Shown: positions 8,843 through 17,280, numbered from the stretch's first letter. The stretch: DNA of 64,000 nucleotides from JAYZDF01 sp036337945 (GCA_036337945.1 JAYZDF010000010.1:68750-132749); one strand, 5' to 3'. Numbers and translations are program-made. The notes: generated from the letters alone by a model not told the origin.

Positions 8843-8917
8843 TTTTGTCCTTATTAGTTCGTTCACAGATAAAATGCCAGGGTTGACTCGCCAGGTCGAG
8901 GTCGCTAGTCGACCGAC

Positions 8918-9361
8918 GTGGTTTTTGCAGGACTAACTCTCGACGTCGACGCCACCGCACTGGTGGCACTGGCGCTTATCATTTTCCCATTCGTGATCCT
9001 CAACGGTTTGGTTTTTAAACCGTTTCTCGAACTTTTTGAAAAGAGGCACGACCGCATCGAAGGCGCTGTAGAAAGAGCGAATCAAAAGCTTGAAGAGGCT
9101 GAACGCCAAGCCGAAGCTTTCGAAGAGCAAATCGAAGCCGCGAAGCGCAAAGGTCTGGAGAAGCGAAACGCGATCCGAGCCGCAGCGCAAACTGCGATGA
9201 ATGAAAAAATCGCCGAAGAACAAGGCTCAGTTGACCAACGCGTGAAGCAATCTTTAGCGGAAATAGCTAAAGAAAAAGACGGCGCGATGTCCACTGTAAA
9301 CGCAGAGGCTCATCGACTTGCTGACATTACCGCTTCTAAACTTCTCGGGAGGAATATTTAG
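8918..9361 (+). CDS. atpF': ATP synthase Fo subunit b' (first of two b-type subunits)
   Basis: One N-terminal membrane helix (ALVALALIIFPFVILNGLVF), then a long charged coiled coil full of Ala, Glu, Lys and Gln and a short C-terminal TASKLLG segment. This is the layout of b/b' peripheral-stalk subunits, and a second b-type gene follows after 2 nt, so a b/b' heterodimer is likely. The start is taken as GTG 8918; no Shine-Dalgarno is visible, but later starts would cut the helix. First gene of the ATP synthase run, divergent from the sigma factor. Confidence 0.88.
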   Translation: MVFAGLTLDVDATALVALALIIFPFVILNGLVFKPFLELFEKRHDRIEGAVERANQKLEEAERQAEAFEEQIEAAKRKGLEKRNAIRAAAQTAMNEKIAEEQGSVDQRVKQSLAEIAKEKDGAMSTVNAEAHRLADITASKLLGRNI

Positions 9362-9363
9362 TC

Positions 9364-9900
9364 ATGATTGGAATGATTATTGGTGCAGGCGGCGGTCACG
9401 GAGACGGCAGCATAAATTGGTTCGAGATTGGTGCGTTGGTCATCAACTTCGTCGTACTTCTACTCGCTCTTCCAGCGATTCTCCGAAACCTTACAGGACG
9501 GTCTCCAAAAGAACATCTTCAGCATCAGCGTGAAGAAATGGCAGCCCAATTGAAGGAAGCCGAAGAAAAGCAAGCCGCAGCCGAAAAGCGTCTCGAAGAG
9601 TACGCCAAAAAATTAGGTAATCTCGAAAAAGAAGTTGAAGAGATTATGGAAAGCTACCAAGCGCAAGCTGAAGCTGATGAAGCGAAAGTCAAAGCAGAAG
9701 CAGAACTCAAGATTGAGCGTATGATTCGAGATGCGGACTTCACAATCAATCAGGAGTCTCTCAAGGCTCAACGAGAAATTCGAGAAGCTGCTATAGAAAC
9801 AACTCTTTCTATGACGCAGAGCTTATTCGCAGAGCGAATCACTGACGCGGACCGTCGCCGACTGGCAGACGAATACATTGGCAATATCGCTAAGAACTAG
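9364..9900 (+). CDS. atpF: ATP synthase Fo subunit b
   Basis: A 178-residue protein: Gly/His-rich N-terminus (GAGGGHGDG), one membrane helix (EIGALVINFVVLLLALPAIL), then a coiled coil to the C-terminus, ending in the delta-binding style segment RRLADEYIGNI. It forms the peripheral stalk that holds F1 against the rotor. Preceded by GGAGG at 9349-9353. It follows the b' gene by 2 nt and precedes the delta gene by 18 nt, the usual order in species with paired b subunits. Confidence 0.92.
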   Translation: MIGMIIGAGGGHGDGSINWFEIGALVINFVVLLLALPAILRNLTGRSPKEHLQHQREEMAAQLKEAEEKQAAAEKRLEEYAKKLGNLEKEVEEIMESYQAQAEADEAKVKAEAELKIERMIRDADFTINQESLKAQREIREAAIETTLSMTQSLFAERITDADRRRLADEYIGNIAKN

Positions 9901-9918
9901 AAGAAAAAGGATTTAGAT

Positions 9919-10467
9919 ATGTCTACCAGCTCAATTGTCAGCCGTCGTTATGCGAAAGCCATTGTCGAAACTGCAAAGTCCGACGAAGAGGTCGACGCTT
10001 TTTCCTCTCAACTATCAACCTTCTGCGAAGCGTTTGAAGAGTCTGCTGATCTGCAGAACGTTCTCACCAACCCGACCTTCGGGCAGGAGGAACGGATACA
10101 GACCGTCAACGCTATTTTTGAGAAGCTCGAAGCCTCAGTTATCATCCAACGATATGTTCACCTCCTCGTGAAAAGAGGCCGAGCATCAGAATTACCTGCA
10201 ATCGCTGCCGACGTTCGCACAATGGCGGACGAACGCGCCAAACGAATCCGAGCCCGCGTTGAAAGTGCTTTTCCGCTTACTGAAGACACGAAAGACAGCT
10301 TGAAACGAGCCCTAGGCAAACGAACTGGGATGACCGTCGAACTCGATGTCGAAGTAAACCCAGCACTCATTGGCGGCATTCGGACTTCTGTCGGATCGCT
10401 TGTATTTGACGGAACACTCCAAACCCAGCTTGCGAGTCTACGCAAACAACTTCAGAGTCACGCCTAG
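9919..10467 (+). CDS. atpH: ATP synthase F1 subunit delta
   Basis: A 182-residue OSCP/delta protein. The N-terminal helical domain opens with IVSRRYAKAIVETAKSDEEV, and the C-terminal part has the conserved VNPALIGGIRTSVGSLVFDGTLQTQLASLR pattern (L-I-G-G-x-x-x-x-x-G-x-x-x-x-D-G-S/T). It joins the b/b' stalk to the top of the alpha3beta3 head. AAGG lies 8-11 nt before the ATG. Unlike in most operons, 227 bp of non-coding sequence separates it from atpA. Confidence 0.95.
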   Translation: MSTSSIVSRRYAKAIVETAKSDEEVDAFSSQLSTFCEAFEESADLQNVLTNPTFGQEERIQTVNAIFEKLEASVIIQRYVHLLVKRGRASELPAIAADVRTMADERAKRIRARVESAFPLTEDTKDSLKRALGKRTGMTVELDVEVNPALIGGIRTSVGSLVFDGTLQTQLASLRKQLQSHA

Positions 10468-10694
10468 TCAGCATTTGGGCATCTCTTCACCCCGCCTTCG
10501 AAACACTCAGCATAAACCCTTAATATCTATGGTTTTCTAGCCTGCTTTTATGCCTCAAAGCGTGCAGGTCAGACAGTAGTGGCCCATTGTTTCTCCTCTG
10601 TTGAATATCTCGTGTCGCTAGATTCAACTAAAAATTATGGAGCGAATACTTTCAGTTGATCTTCGTTCAATCGACTGTTAGCCAGCTCTCGATC
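10468..10694 (+). other. 227-bp leader between atpH and atpA
   Basis: No plausible gene on either strand. It contains a weak inverted repeat, GTTGAAT at 10600-10606 and ATTCAAC at 10622-10628, and a shorter CCTGC/GCAGG pair at about 10542-10567. Gaps this size are unusual inside atp operons and may hold a separate atpA promoter or a leader RNA structure. I see no strong -35/-10 pair or T-tract terminator. Confidence 0.4.
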
Positions 10695-12260
10695 ATGCAA
10701 ATCCGTGGAGAGGAAATCTCACAACTTATCCGACAACAAATTGAAAGCTACGACAAAAAAGTCGAAGTCGCTGAGACCGGAACAGTCACGACAATCGGTG
10801 ACGGTATTGCACGTGTCTACGGCCTTCAAAACGCAAAAGCTGGTGAGCTAGTTGAGTTCCCTGGAGAACTGAAAGGGATCGTATTGAACCTTGAAGAAAG
10901 CAACGTCGGTGTTGCTCTGATGGGTGCTGGCGAGCATGTCCGTGAAGGCGATACCGTGCGCCGTACTGGCCGTATCGCTGATGTACCAGTTGGTGAGGCG
11001 GTGATGGGACGTGTCGTAAACGCTCTCGGTGAACCCATTGACGGAAAAGGGCCGATCCAAACGGACAAACGAGGCAAAATTGAATTGAAGGCACCGGGTA
11101 TCATTGCTCGTAAAAGCGTTCATGAACCGCTGCAAACAGGTATCAAAGCGATCGATACAATGATTCCAATCGGTCGTGGTCAGCGTGAGCTTATCATCGG
11201 CGACCGTCAGACTGGTAAGACTGCAATCGCGGTAGATACAATCATCAATCAAAAAGGTGCTGACGTTCACTGCTTCTATGTAGCCATTGGCCAAAAACAA
11301 TCCACTGTATCGCAAGTAAAACACAAGCTCGAACAAGAAGGTGCGATGGAGTACACTACCATTGTACTCGCCGGTGCTTCAGACCCCGCTCCTCTTCAGT
11401 TCCTTGCACCGTACTCTGGTGTCACGATGGCAGAGTACTTCCGGGACAACGGAAAACATGCCCTCATCATTTATGATGACCTGTCTAAGCAAGCGACCGC
11501 ATATCGTCAGCTCGCTCTACTTCTTCGCCGTCCTCCTGGTCGTGAAGCGTTTCCTGGAGATGTTTTCTATCTCCACAGCCGATTGCTCGAACGCGCGGCA
11601 AAACTGTCCGACGCAAAAGGCGGTGGCTCACTGACAGCACTACCAATCATCGAAACCCAAGCCGGCGACGTTTCTGCGTACATTCCGACTAACGTAATCT
11701 CGATTACCGATGGTCAGATCTTCTTGGAAGCTGACTTGTTCAGTTCTGGACAGCGGCCAGCAGTAAATGCGGGTATCTCAGTTTCTCGTGTGGGTGGTAA
11801 CGCACAGATCAAAGCGATGAAAGACGTTGCGGGTATGCTTCGTTTGAAACTCGCTGCGTACCGTGAACTTGCAGCCTTCGCTCAATTCGGGTCGGATCTT
11901 GATGCTGTAACCAAGCGAGAACTCGACATCGGTGTTCGTCTCTTGGAGCTACTTAAACAAGACCAATACAAGCCTGCGAAAGTTGAAAGACAGGTGGCTG
12001 TAATCTGGGCTGCTATCTTCCCATCGAAGCCAAAGAACGACGAATACAAGGACACTAGCAAGTACCAAGAAGGTATGTTCGTGATCGACGTTCCCGTCGA
12101 GAAAATGCTTGAATTCGAGCGCGAGCTTCTGAGCTATTTGGATGGTAATGCGCCTGAAATTCTCACCGAACTGCGCGAGAAGCAGAAAATCACGCCAGAA
12201 CTAGAGAAAAGCTTCGTTGAGCACCTTACCAAGTTCAAAGAAACGTTTGGCGCTGAATAA
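10695..12260 (+). CDS. atpA: ATP synthase F1 subunit alpha
   Basis: Non-catalytic nucleotide-binding subunit of F1. The Walker A GDRQTGKTAIAVD, the PYSGVTMAEYFRDNGKHALIIYDD block (Walker B) and the ATPase alpha/beta signature PAVNAGISVS with downstream SRVGGNAQIKAMK are all present. The sequence is complete to a normal C-terminus. The frame extends up to a TTG at 10656, but family N-termini begin MQIRxEEIS, so the ATG at 10695 is chosen; no good Shine-Dalgarno precedes it. Gamma, beta and epsilon do not follow as they usually do; nuoJ does, after 162 bp. Confidence 0.97.
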   Translation: MQIRGEEISQLIRQQIESYDKKVEVAETGTVTTIGDGIARVYGLQNAKAGELVEFPGELKGIVLNLEESNVGVALMGAGEHVREGDTVRRTGRIADVPVGEAVMGRVVNALGEPIDGKGPIQTDKRGKIELKAPGIIARKSVHEPLQTGIKAIDTMIPIGRGQRELIIGDRQTGKTAIAVDTIINQKGADVHCFYVAIGQKQSTVSQVKHKLEQEGAMEYTTIVLAGASDPAPLQFLAPYSGVTMAEYFRDNGKHALIIYDDLSKQATAYRQLALLLRRPPGREAFPGDVFYLHSRLLERAAKLSDAKGGGSLTALPIIETQAGDVSAYIPTNVISITDGQIFLEADLFSSGQRPAVNAGISVSRVGGNAQIKAMKDVAGMLRLKLAAYRELAAFAQFGSDLDAVTKRELDIGVRLLELLKQDQYKPAKVERQVAVIWAAIFPSKPKNDEYKDTSKYQEGMFVIDVPVEKMLEFERELLSYLDGNAPEILTELREKQKITPELEKSFVEHLTKFKETFGAE

Positions 12261-12422
12261 GCAAACCCCGCTCACCTACTAGTATTCCCTCTCGGAGTGC
12301 TTATCGCACCCCATTTCCAATTATTACAATACGTTAGCTCGATACTCCTCTCCCAGCAATTTCATGGATTTTCGTACGAAGATCGTTGCCGGTACCGCTA
12401 GGCTTTGCTAGCTTACGTCGCG

Positions 12423-12953
12423 GTGAAACAGACCATTATTCAGATTTTTGAAGTCGTAAAGTTGAGCGACCTTGTGTTTTTCGCATTCGCAACGCTCAGC
12501 GTGATCGGAGCCTTAGGCTGTGCATTATCACGGAATATCGTGTACTCAGCCTTTTCTTTACTTGCCACGCTATTCGGTGTCGCCGCCTTGTTCGCCTGGT
12601 TGTCTGCAGACTACCTGGCCATCACGCAGCTCATTGTTTATGTCGGCGGAGTTTTGGTGCTCTTCCTATTCGCTGTAATGCTCACGAACAAAATCACTGA
12701 CAGTGAAGATTCAAATCCACTTGTTAATGTAACTGGGGCACTGCCTGTTGGTTTAGGCATGGGTGCGCTTCTCGTCACCGTTGCCGTACAAACTCCTTGG
12801 GAAGTTCTCGCGAAGACAACCGCAACGGAAACGACCTCACTCGTCGGAAATGCTCTCCTTACTGAGTATCTTCTCCCATTTGAAGTCGCATCGATATTGA
12901 TTCTCGGTGCACTAGTTGGCGCCGTAATGATGGCTCGAAAGGAAGTAAAATAA
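12423..12953 (+). CDS. nuoJ: NADH-quinone oxidoreductase subunit J
   Basis: Membrane subunit of complex I. Five hydrophobic helices are visible, and the signature YLAITQLIVYVGGVLVLFLFAVML (third helix of NuoJ/ND6) is very well conserved. The start is uncertain: TTG 12405, GTG 12423 and TTG 12462 are all in frame and none has a clear Shine-Dalgarno. GTG 12423 gives a short hydrophilic N-terminus before the first helix. The stop overlaps the nuoK ATG (TAATG). Other nuo genes are absent from the window. Confidence 0.93.
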   Translation: MKQTIIQIFEVVKLSDLVFFAFATLSVIGALGCALSRNIVYSAFSLLATLFGVAALFAWLSADYLAITQLIVYVGGVLVLFLFAVMLTNKITDSEDSNPLVNVTGALPVGLGMGALLVTVAVQTPWEVLAKTTATETTSLVGNALLTEYLLPFEVASILILGALVGAVMMARKEVK

Positions 12954-13279
12954 TGCCCCATCAAGAAATACTTACTGTTGGTCTCAAGCACTTTCTTGTT
13001 CTCTCTTCAATTCTCTTCGCTGTTGGCTCATTCGTGGTGGTGTCACGACGAAACGCCGTTGGCATATTGATCGGAGTCGAGCTGATTTTAAATAGTGCGA
13101 ACATCAATCTCATTGCATTTTCTCATTACGTAACAGGATTAGTCGGCGGTCAGGTTTTTGCACTCTTCGTCATTGTTATCGCAGCAGCGGAAGCAGCCAT
13201 CGCACTCGCAATCGTACTTTCTATCTACCAAAACTTCGGAACGATTGACTCCACACAAGCCGACACAATGCGCGGCTAG
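12953..13279 (+). CDS. nuoK: NADH-quinone oxidoreductase subunit K
   Basis: A 108-residue membrane subunit of complex I with three helices. The conserved acidic residue of helix 2 (GVELILNSANINLIAF) and that of helix 3 (IAAAEAAIALAIVLSIYQ) are both present; these glutamates belong to the antiporter-like proton path. Translation is coupled to nuoJ through a TAATG overlap. Downstream lies the 322-bp gap, so this two-gene nuo fragment ends here. Confidence 0.96.
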   Translation: MPHQEILTVGLKHFLVLSSILFAVGSFVVVSRRNAVGILIGVELILNSANINLIAFSHYVTGLVGGQVFALFVIVIAAAEAAIALAIVLSIYQNFGTIDSTQADTMRG

Positions 13280-13356
13280 ACTTTCACCTCTTGTCCAAAC
13301 TTCTCTAAATTTCTGTCAAGAAAACCTACGAAAATTTATCTTGCAGTAAACTCACA

Positions 13357-13392
13357 TAGAAAAAAAACGATCCTCACTAATTTTTTTTTCTA
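13357..13392. repeat. A/T-tract inverted repeat
   Basis: TAGAAAAAAAA is answered by TTTTTTTTCTA after a spacer of 14 nt, giving 11 perfect pairs. It could act as a weak bidirectional terminator after nuoK or as a bent-DNA element in the sixA-dam promoter. It lacks a GC stem, so termination is uncertain. Confidence 0.4.
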
Positions 13393-13549
13393 AGGTGAAA
13401 AATTTGACATGATCTAAAAACAAAAAACCATTGGTTTTCTAAGTGCTCAAAATCGTCTCTATAGATCATTTACGCGCTCTAATAGAGATTTCACGTTTTC
13501 TAGTTTCGATAAAAAAAAGCTAATTCTTACCTTTTTCTGAGGAGAATTG

Positions 13550-13573
13550 ATGAGCGGTCAAAAAATGGCGTGA
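13550..13573 (+). CDS. Possible seven-residue leader peptide
   Basis: ATG AGC GGT CAA AAA ATG GCG TGA encodes MSGQKMA. It is preceded by TGAGGAG with a good spacing of about 6 nt, the best ribosome site in this gap, while the sixA GTG at 13602 has none. Translation of this mini-ORF could influence sixA initiation. It is too short to judge by coding statistics. Confidence 0.25.
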   Translation: MSGQKMA

Positions 13574-13601
13574 CCGATCTGAGTAACTTACCTTCGAATT
13601 C

Positions 13602-14111
13602 GTGAGCGAGATACGAGTTCATTTTATCCGGCATGGCGAAGCCAATGCGTACGCCGAAGGAGGTGACTTCAACCGTGGACTTACGGCCAATGGTCGACAG
13701 GTAACACGAAAAGTCGCTCAATTACTGGCGCAAGAGATTCGTGGCTTAGACAAAATTTTCACTAGCCCTCTTGTTCGCGCCGTACAAACGACAGAAATCC
13801 TCGCTAATTCTTTCGACTGCGACGACGAGATTGAAGCATATCCATTGATTGCTAGCCCATCGTCGATTGAAGACATCTTACACCTTGTAACGTCACAAAG
13901 CGCAGCAACGGACCACATTGCAATTGTTGGACACGAACCAACCCTAAGCCATGTCGTAAGTCATCTGTTGGTTGCGAGCTCGAACCCCGCACCATGGATG
14001 GGGTTTCGAACAAGCCAAGTCGTTAGCTTTCGTTATCAGCAAACTAAACACGAGTGGGCTTTTGCTCATCTCATCCACCCGCAAGAACCAAAACTTAGTC
14101 AGACCATCTAA
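13602..14111 (+). CDS. sixA: SixA-type histidine phosphatase
   Basis: A 169-residue protein of the histidine phosphatase (RHG) superfamily, starting almost directly with the catalytic strand and motif FIRHGEA (R and H of RHG). It then has the FTSPLVRAVQTTEIL block and the second catalytic histidine in VGHEPTLS. Length and order match SixA, which removes phosphate from phosphohistidine on HPt domains or phosphotransferase proteins. The start is GTG without a visible ribosome site. The dam gene begins 17 nt after the stop, so the two are likely co-transcribed. Confidence 0.85.
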   Translation: MSEIRVHFIRHGEANAYAEGGDFNRGLTANGRQVTRKVAQLLAQEIRGLDKIFTSPLVRAVQTTEILANSFDCDDEIEAYPLIASPSSIEDILHLVTSQSAATDHIAIVGHEPTLSHVVSHLLVASSNPAPWMGFRTSQVVSFRYQQTKHEWAFAHLIHPQEPKLSQTI

Positions 14112-14128
14112 GGATTACTGGAGTATTC

Positions 14129-15025
14129 ATGTCTAACGCTGCCCTAAAGCAAAACTCAAACCATACTATCCGGCCTGCCGGACGTTTACGAACTACGCGA
14201 CGCACCGGAGTCACCCCAAGACCGTTTCTTAAGTGGGTGGGAGGAAAAACTCAGCTGCTCGACCAAATATTCGCTGAGTTACCCGAAAATCTTGGAAACT
14301 ACCATGAACCGTTTATGGGAGGTGGAGCAGTATTTTTTGGTTTGTTCCGATCACGTCGCCTCGCTCGAAAACGCGCAAATTTATCAGACATCAACCAAGA
14401 GCTGGTAGACACCTATCAAGCGATCAAAATGGAAGTCGATAGTGTGATTGAAGCACTGGGTGAGCACCATTATGAATCCGATTATTATTATGAGGTAAGA
14501 GCTCAAGACCCATGGAACATGAGTCGAGCGGAACGTGCCGCACGAATGATTTATTTGAACCGCTGCGGCTTCAATGGCTTGTACCGCGTCAACAAAAAAG
14601 GCCAGTTCAATGTGCCTTTTGGCCGTTACGTGAACCCATTGATCTGCGACGAGGCGAACCTGCGTCAAGTTTCGAAAGCATTGCAGAGAGCAACGATTCG
14701 ACACACCGGTTTTGAGTCTATCGTTCAACGCGCGAAGCCCGGCGATTTGGTCTATTTTGATCCTCCCTACGTTCCCCTTTCAGAAACATCGAATTTTGTT
14801 TCCTACGCGAAAGATGGATTTTCGCAGGAAGACCAAGAGAAGCTGGCTCAAATCGTGGAAGAGCTCAGCGATAACGATGTGCATGTCATCTTGTCGAATT
14901 CAGCGGCTCCATGGGTTGTCGACCGATATTCGAAATTTAAGGTAAATATTGTTCCGGCCAGGAGAAGCATCAACAGTAAAGCATCTAAGCGAGGACCTGT
15001 AGGCGAAGTAGTCGTTGTCGCCTAA
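14129..15025 (+). CDS. dam: Dam-type DNA adenine methyltransferase
   Basis: D12-class N6-adenine methylase of 298 residues. FLKWVGGK (SAM-binding motif I) and EPFMGGGAVFF are near the N-terminus, the catalytic DPPY is at 211-214, and ARRSINSKASKRGPVGEVVV closes the protein. Residues equivalent to those by which E. coli Dam reads GATC are kept: K35, N149, L151, R153, P163 and Y167, in the blocks FNGLYRVN and NVPFGRY. GATC specificity is therefore likely. No restriction endonuclease is adjacent, so it looks solitary, as in mismatch-repair or epigenetic roles. GGAG lies 5 nt before the ATG. It has a ~28-residue basic N-terminal extension. Confidence 0.93.
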   Translation: MSNAALKQNSNHTIRPAGRLRTTRRTGVTPRPFLKWVGGKTQLLDQIFAELPENLGNYHEPFMGGGAVFFGLFRSRRLARKRANLSDINQELVDTYQAIKMEVDSVIEALGEHHYESDYYYEVRAQDPWNMSRAERAARMIYLNRCGFNGLYRVNKKGQFNVPFGRYVNPLICDEANLRQVSKALQRATIRHTGFESIVQRAKPGDLVYFDPPYVPLSETSNFVSYAKDGFSQEDQEKLAQIVEELSDNDVHVILSNSAAPWVVDRYSKFKVNIVPARRSINSKASKRGPVGEVVVVA

Positions 15026-16155
15026 TTATCACGGCGGTTTTTACTGTTCATTGCATGTTGAACCATCTGATCAAATGTACCTTCTTCAATCGAACGTCGA
15101 ATTTGCTTCATATGGGACTGATAAAACCACAAATTGTGCATCGTTAATAAACGAAGGCCGAGGATCTCATTCGAAATAAAAAGATGCCTTAAATATCCGC
15201 GTGAGTAATTTTTGCAGGTCGGGCACTCACATGTCGGATCAATTGGCTCATTGTCTTCTTTGTGCGACGCGAGTTTGATCGAATAATAACCATCATTGGT
15301 AAAAACTCGACCATTACGAGCATTACGAGTTGGGATCACACAATCAAACATGTCTACGCCGCGTGCAACGGCGAGCGTGAGGTCCCTTGGATAACCTACC
15401 CCCATCAGGTAACGGGGTTTGTTTTCAGGCAGAAGCGGCGCGGTAAAGTCGACGACTCGCAAAATCTCTTCGGGTGCTTCGCCAATAGCCACACCGCCAA
15501 TCGCATAACCGTCGAGATCCCGTTCAATCAGCGTCTGCGCATGCTGAGTCCTTAAATCCTCAAAGCGGCCACCCTGAACAATTCCGAAAAGCGATGTCTT
15601 ATCCGGCTGCTCTCTTGCCGCAATACATCTATCAAGCCACCTTGTAGTCATATCCATTGAGCGCGCGATATATTCGCGAGATGCATCGTGGGGTGGACAC
15701 TCGTCAAAGGCCATCGCGATATCCGTGCCGAGGGTTTCTTGTATTTGTAATGACAATTCAGGAGTCATCATATGTTTTGAGCCATCATACGGACTTCTGA
15801 ATTCTACACCTTTTTCACTGATGGACCTTAGGTCCTTAAGTGAGAAAACCTGATATCCACCAGAGTCGGTTAGAATGGTTTTATTCCAGTTGGAAAAACG
15901 ATGGAGGCCGCCAAGCTTGTTGACGGTTTTGTGACCTGGCCTGAGATAGAGATGAAAGGTGTTCCCTAAAACAACCTCCGCACCCGTAGACTCAACTTCC
16001 TCAGGAAGCATCGCCTTCACAGTCCCGGCGGTTCCGACGGGCATAAACGTTGGCGTGTGTACAACACCATGAGGTGTCGTCATCTTTCCAAGACGAGCTT
16101 TCGTTTTGGTATCTACGTGTAACAGTTCGAAATTTACAGTTCGTTCCATAGTCAT
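15022..16155 (-). CDS. tgt: tRNA-guanine transglycosylase
   Basis: Exchanges guanine 34 of GUN anticodon tRNAs for preQ1 in queuosine synthesis. The 377-residue length is normal. The catalytic aspartate region LTDSGGYQVFSL (D97), the second MFDCVIPTR block, and the zinc site C309-x-C311-x2-C314...H340, with spacing equal to known Tgt enzymes, are all present. Its ATG overlaps the queA stop (ATGA). The 3' end overlaps the convergent dam stop by 4 bp. Confidence 0.97.
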   Translation of the reverse strand: MTMERTVNFELLHVDTKTKARLGKMTTPHGVVHTPTFMPVGTAGTVKAMLPEEVESTGAEVVLGNTFHLYLRPGHKTVNKLGGLHRFSNWNKTILTDSGGYQVFSLKDLRSISEKGVEFRSPYDGSKHMMTPELSLQIQETLGTDIAMAFDECPPHDASREYIARSMDMTTRWLDRCIAAREQPDKTSLFGIVQGGRFEDLRTQHAQTLIERDLDGYAIGGVAIGEAPEEILRVVDFTAPLLPENKPRYLMGVGYPRDLTLAVARGVDMFDCVIPTRNARNGRVFTNDGYYSIKLASHKEDNEPIDPTCECPTCKNYSRGYLRHLFISNEILGLRLLTMHNLWFYQSHMKQIRRSIEEGTFDQMVQHAMNSKNRRDN

Positions 16156-17156
16156 AAAATCAGCATGGCATCGCCATAAGAAAAGAATCGGTATTCGCGA
16201 GATACCGCTTCCGCATACGCTTGCAAAATAAATTCGCGATCAGCAAATGCGGACACCAGCATCAAAAGCGTTGATTTTGGTAAGTGAAAGTTGGTGAGTA
16301 AGCCATCGACATACTTAAATGTAAAGCCGGGATAAATGAACAATTGCGTCGCCCCCGAAGTCGCTTGAAGCTGCTCGAGACTTTCGAGCGTTCGAACAAC
16401 CGTTGTTCCTACGGCGATGACTCGCTGTGCTTCCTTGATTGATTCCGCCACGGTAGTGGTGACCTCAAATGCCTCGAGATGCATCTGGTGACTTTTTATG
16501 TCTTCACCACGAACAGGCATAAACGTGCCAGGACCTACGTCGAGTGTAATGGATTGATGCTGAACACCTTTATCTCGGAGCTCTGCAAAAAGTTCAGGAG
16601 TAAAATGCAAGCCTGCAGTTGGTGCCGCCACCGACCGCTGATGCTCTTCCGAAGCATACACGGTTTGATACCGCTCTTCGTCAATCTCTTCTGTTTTACG
16701 TCCCATGTATGGAGGAAGGGGAATCGTGCCCTGTTCAGCCGCTAATTGTTCAACCGGATTATCAAACTCAAGAATACAAAAGCCCTGACCCTCATTACTA
16801 ACCACTCGCGCCTTGCTCTCGCTATCAAACTTAAGCTCCATTCCCGGTTTCAAAGTTCGAGAATTGGTGGCCATTACTCTCCATTGACGTGCGTGAGCCT
16901 GCGGTGAAATCAGCAGAATTTCCACCTTACCCCCCGTGGGTTTGTAAGCTCTCAGCCGCGCCTTCAAGACTTTAGTATTATTTGTAACCAATAAATCATT
17001 CGCCCTGAGTAACTCCGGTAATTCTCTAAAACTCCTGTGTTCGATAGACCGGTCACTTCGGCGCAAGACCATCAAACGAGAATGATCTCTTTGAGATACC
17101 GGATACTGGGCAATCAAAGATTCCGGTAGCTCGAAGTCATAATCAGAAACATTCAC
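16152..17156 (-). CDS. queA: S-adenosylmethionine:tRNA ribosyltransferase-isomerase
   Basis: Transfers the ribosyl part of SAM to preQ1-tRNA to give epoxyqueuosine. Of standard length (334 residues), with the N-terminal FELPESLIAQYP, the SRLMVL block, SVAAPTAGLHFT and the C-terminal TNFHLPKSTLLMLVSAF, all hallmarks of QueA. First gene of a queA-tgt operon. It is divergent from the tetR efflux operon, with 161 bp between. Other queuosine genes are not in the window. Confidence 0.97.
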   Translation of the reverse strand: MNVSDYDFELPESLIAQYPVSQRDHSRLMVLRRSDRSIEHRSFRELPELLRANDLLVTNNTKVLKARLRAYKPTGGKVEILLISPQAHARQWRVMATNSRTLKPGMELKFDSESKARVVSNEGQGFCILEFDNPVEQLAAEQGTIPLPPYMGRKTEEIDEERYQTVYASEEHQRSVAAPTAGLHFTPELFAELRDKGVQHQSITLDVGPGTFMPVRGEDIKSHQMHLEAFEVTTTVAESIKEAQRVIAVGTTVVRTLESLEQLQATSGATQLFIYPGFTFKYVDGLLTNFHLPKSTLLMLVSAFADREFILQAYAEAVSREYRFFSYGDAMLIL

Positions 17157-17257
17157 AGCACCCGTGCTGTATCAGACAAAACCTGATTATTTGTACGAGA
17201 TTCCGCGACCCCCTTTCATATTCATCATCATATGCAGGTTTACCCTCAAGAACAGTT

Positions 17258-17275
17258 AGTGAGTGAGCACTCACT
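17258..17275. promoter_or_regulatory. TetR operator for the efflux operon (7-bp perfect arms)
   Basis: AGTGAGT-GAGC-ACTCACT is a perfect inverted repeat just before a TTGACA (17281-17286) that could be the -35 box for the tetR-efflux operon. The sequence type (GTGAGTG...CACTCAC) is typical of TetR sites that control RND pumps. Repression by the product of the gene at 17318 is inferred. Confidence 0.7.
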
Positions 17276-17280
17276 TTTTA

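Larger units (their letters stand above)
13280..13601. other. 322-bp AT-rich intergenic region with four GATC sites
   Basis: The only gap over 300 bp. It holds long A and T tracts; an inverted repeat of 11 bp per arm (13357-13367 and 13382-13392); a small AAAACC/GGTTTT hairpin (about 13425-13437); four GATC sites at 13369, 13411, 13464 and 13576; and a seven-codon ORF with a strong ribosome site at 13550. About 1.3 GATC would be expected by chance at even base composition. It is the likely promoter region for sixA-dam and the end of the nuoJK transcript. Confidence 0.6.

Noticed and set aside
10656..10694. Longer atpA start at TTG 10656
   Set aside because: It adds 13 residues not found in the family; the ATG at 10695 matches the usual MQIRxEEIS N-terminus.
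12261..12422. Hairpin-like GGAGTGC/GCACCCC after atpA as terminator
   Set aside because: One mismatch and no T run; not distinguishable from chance.
14129..15025. Restriction-modification system
   Set aside because: The methylase has no endonuclease neighbour; sixA and tgt flank it, so it is a solitary Dam-type enzyme.
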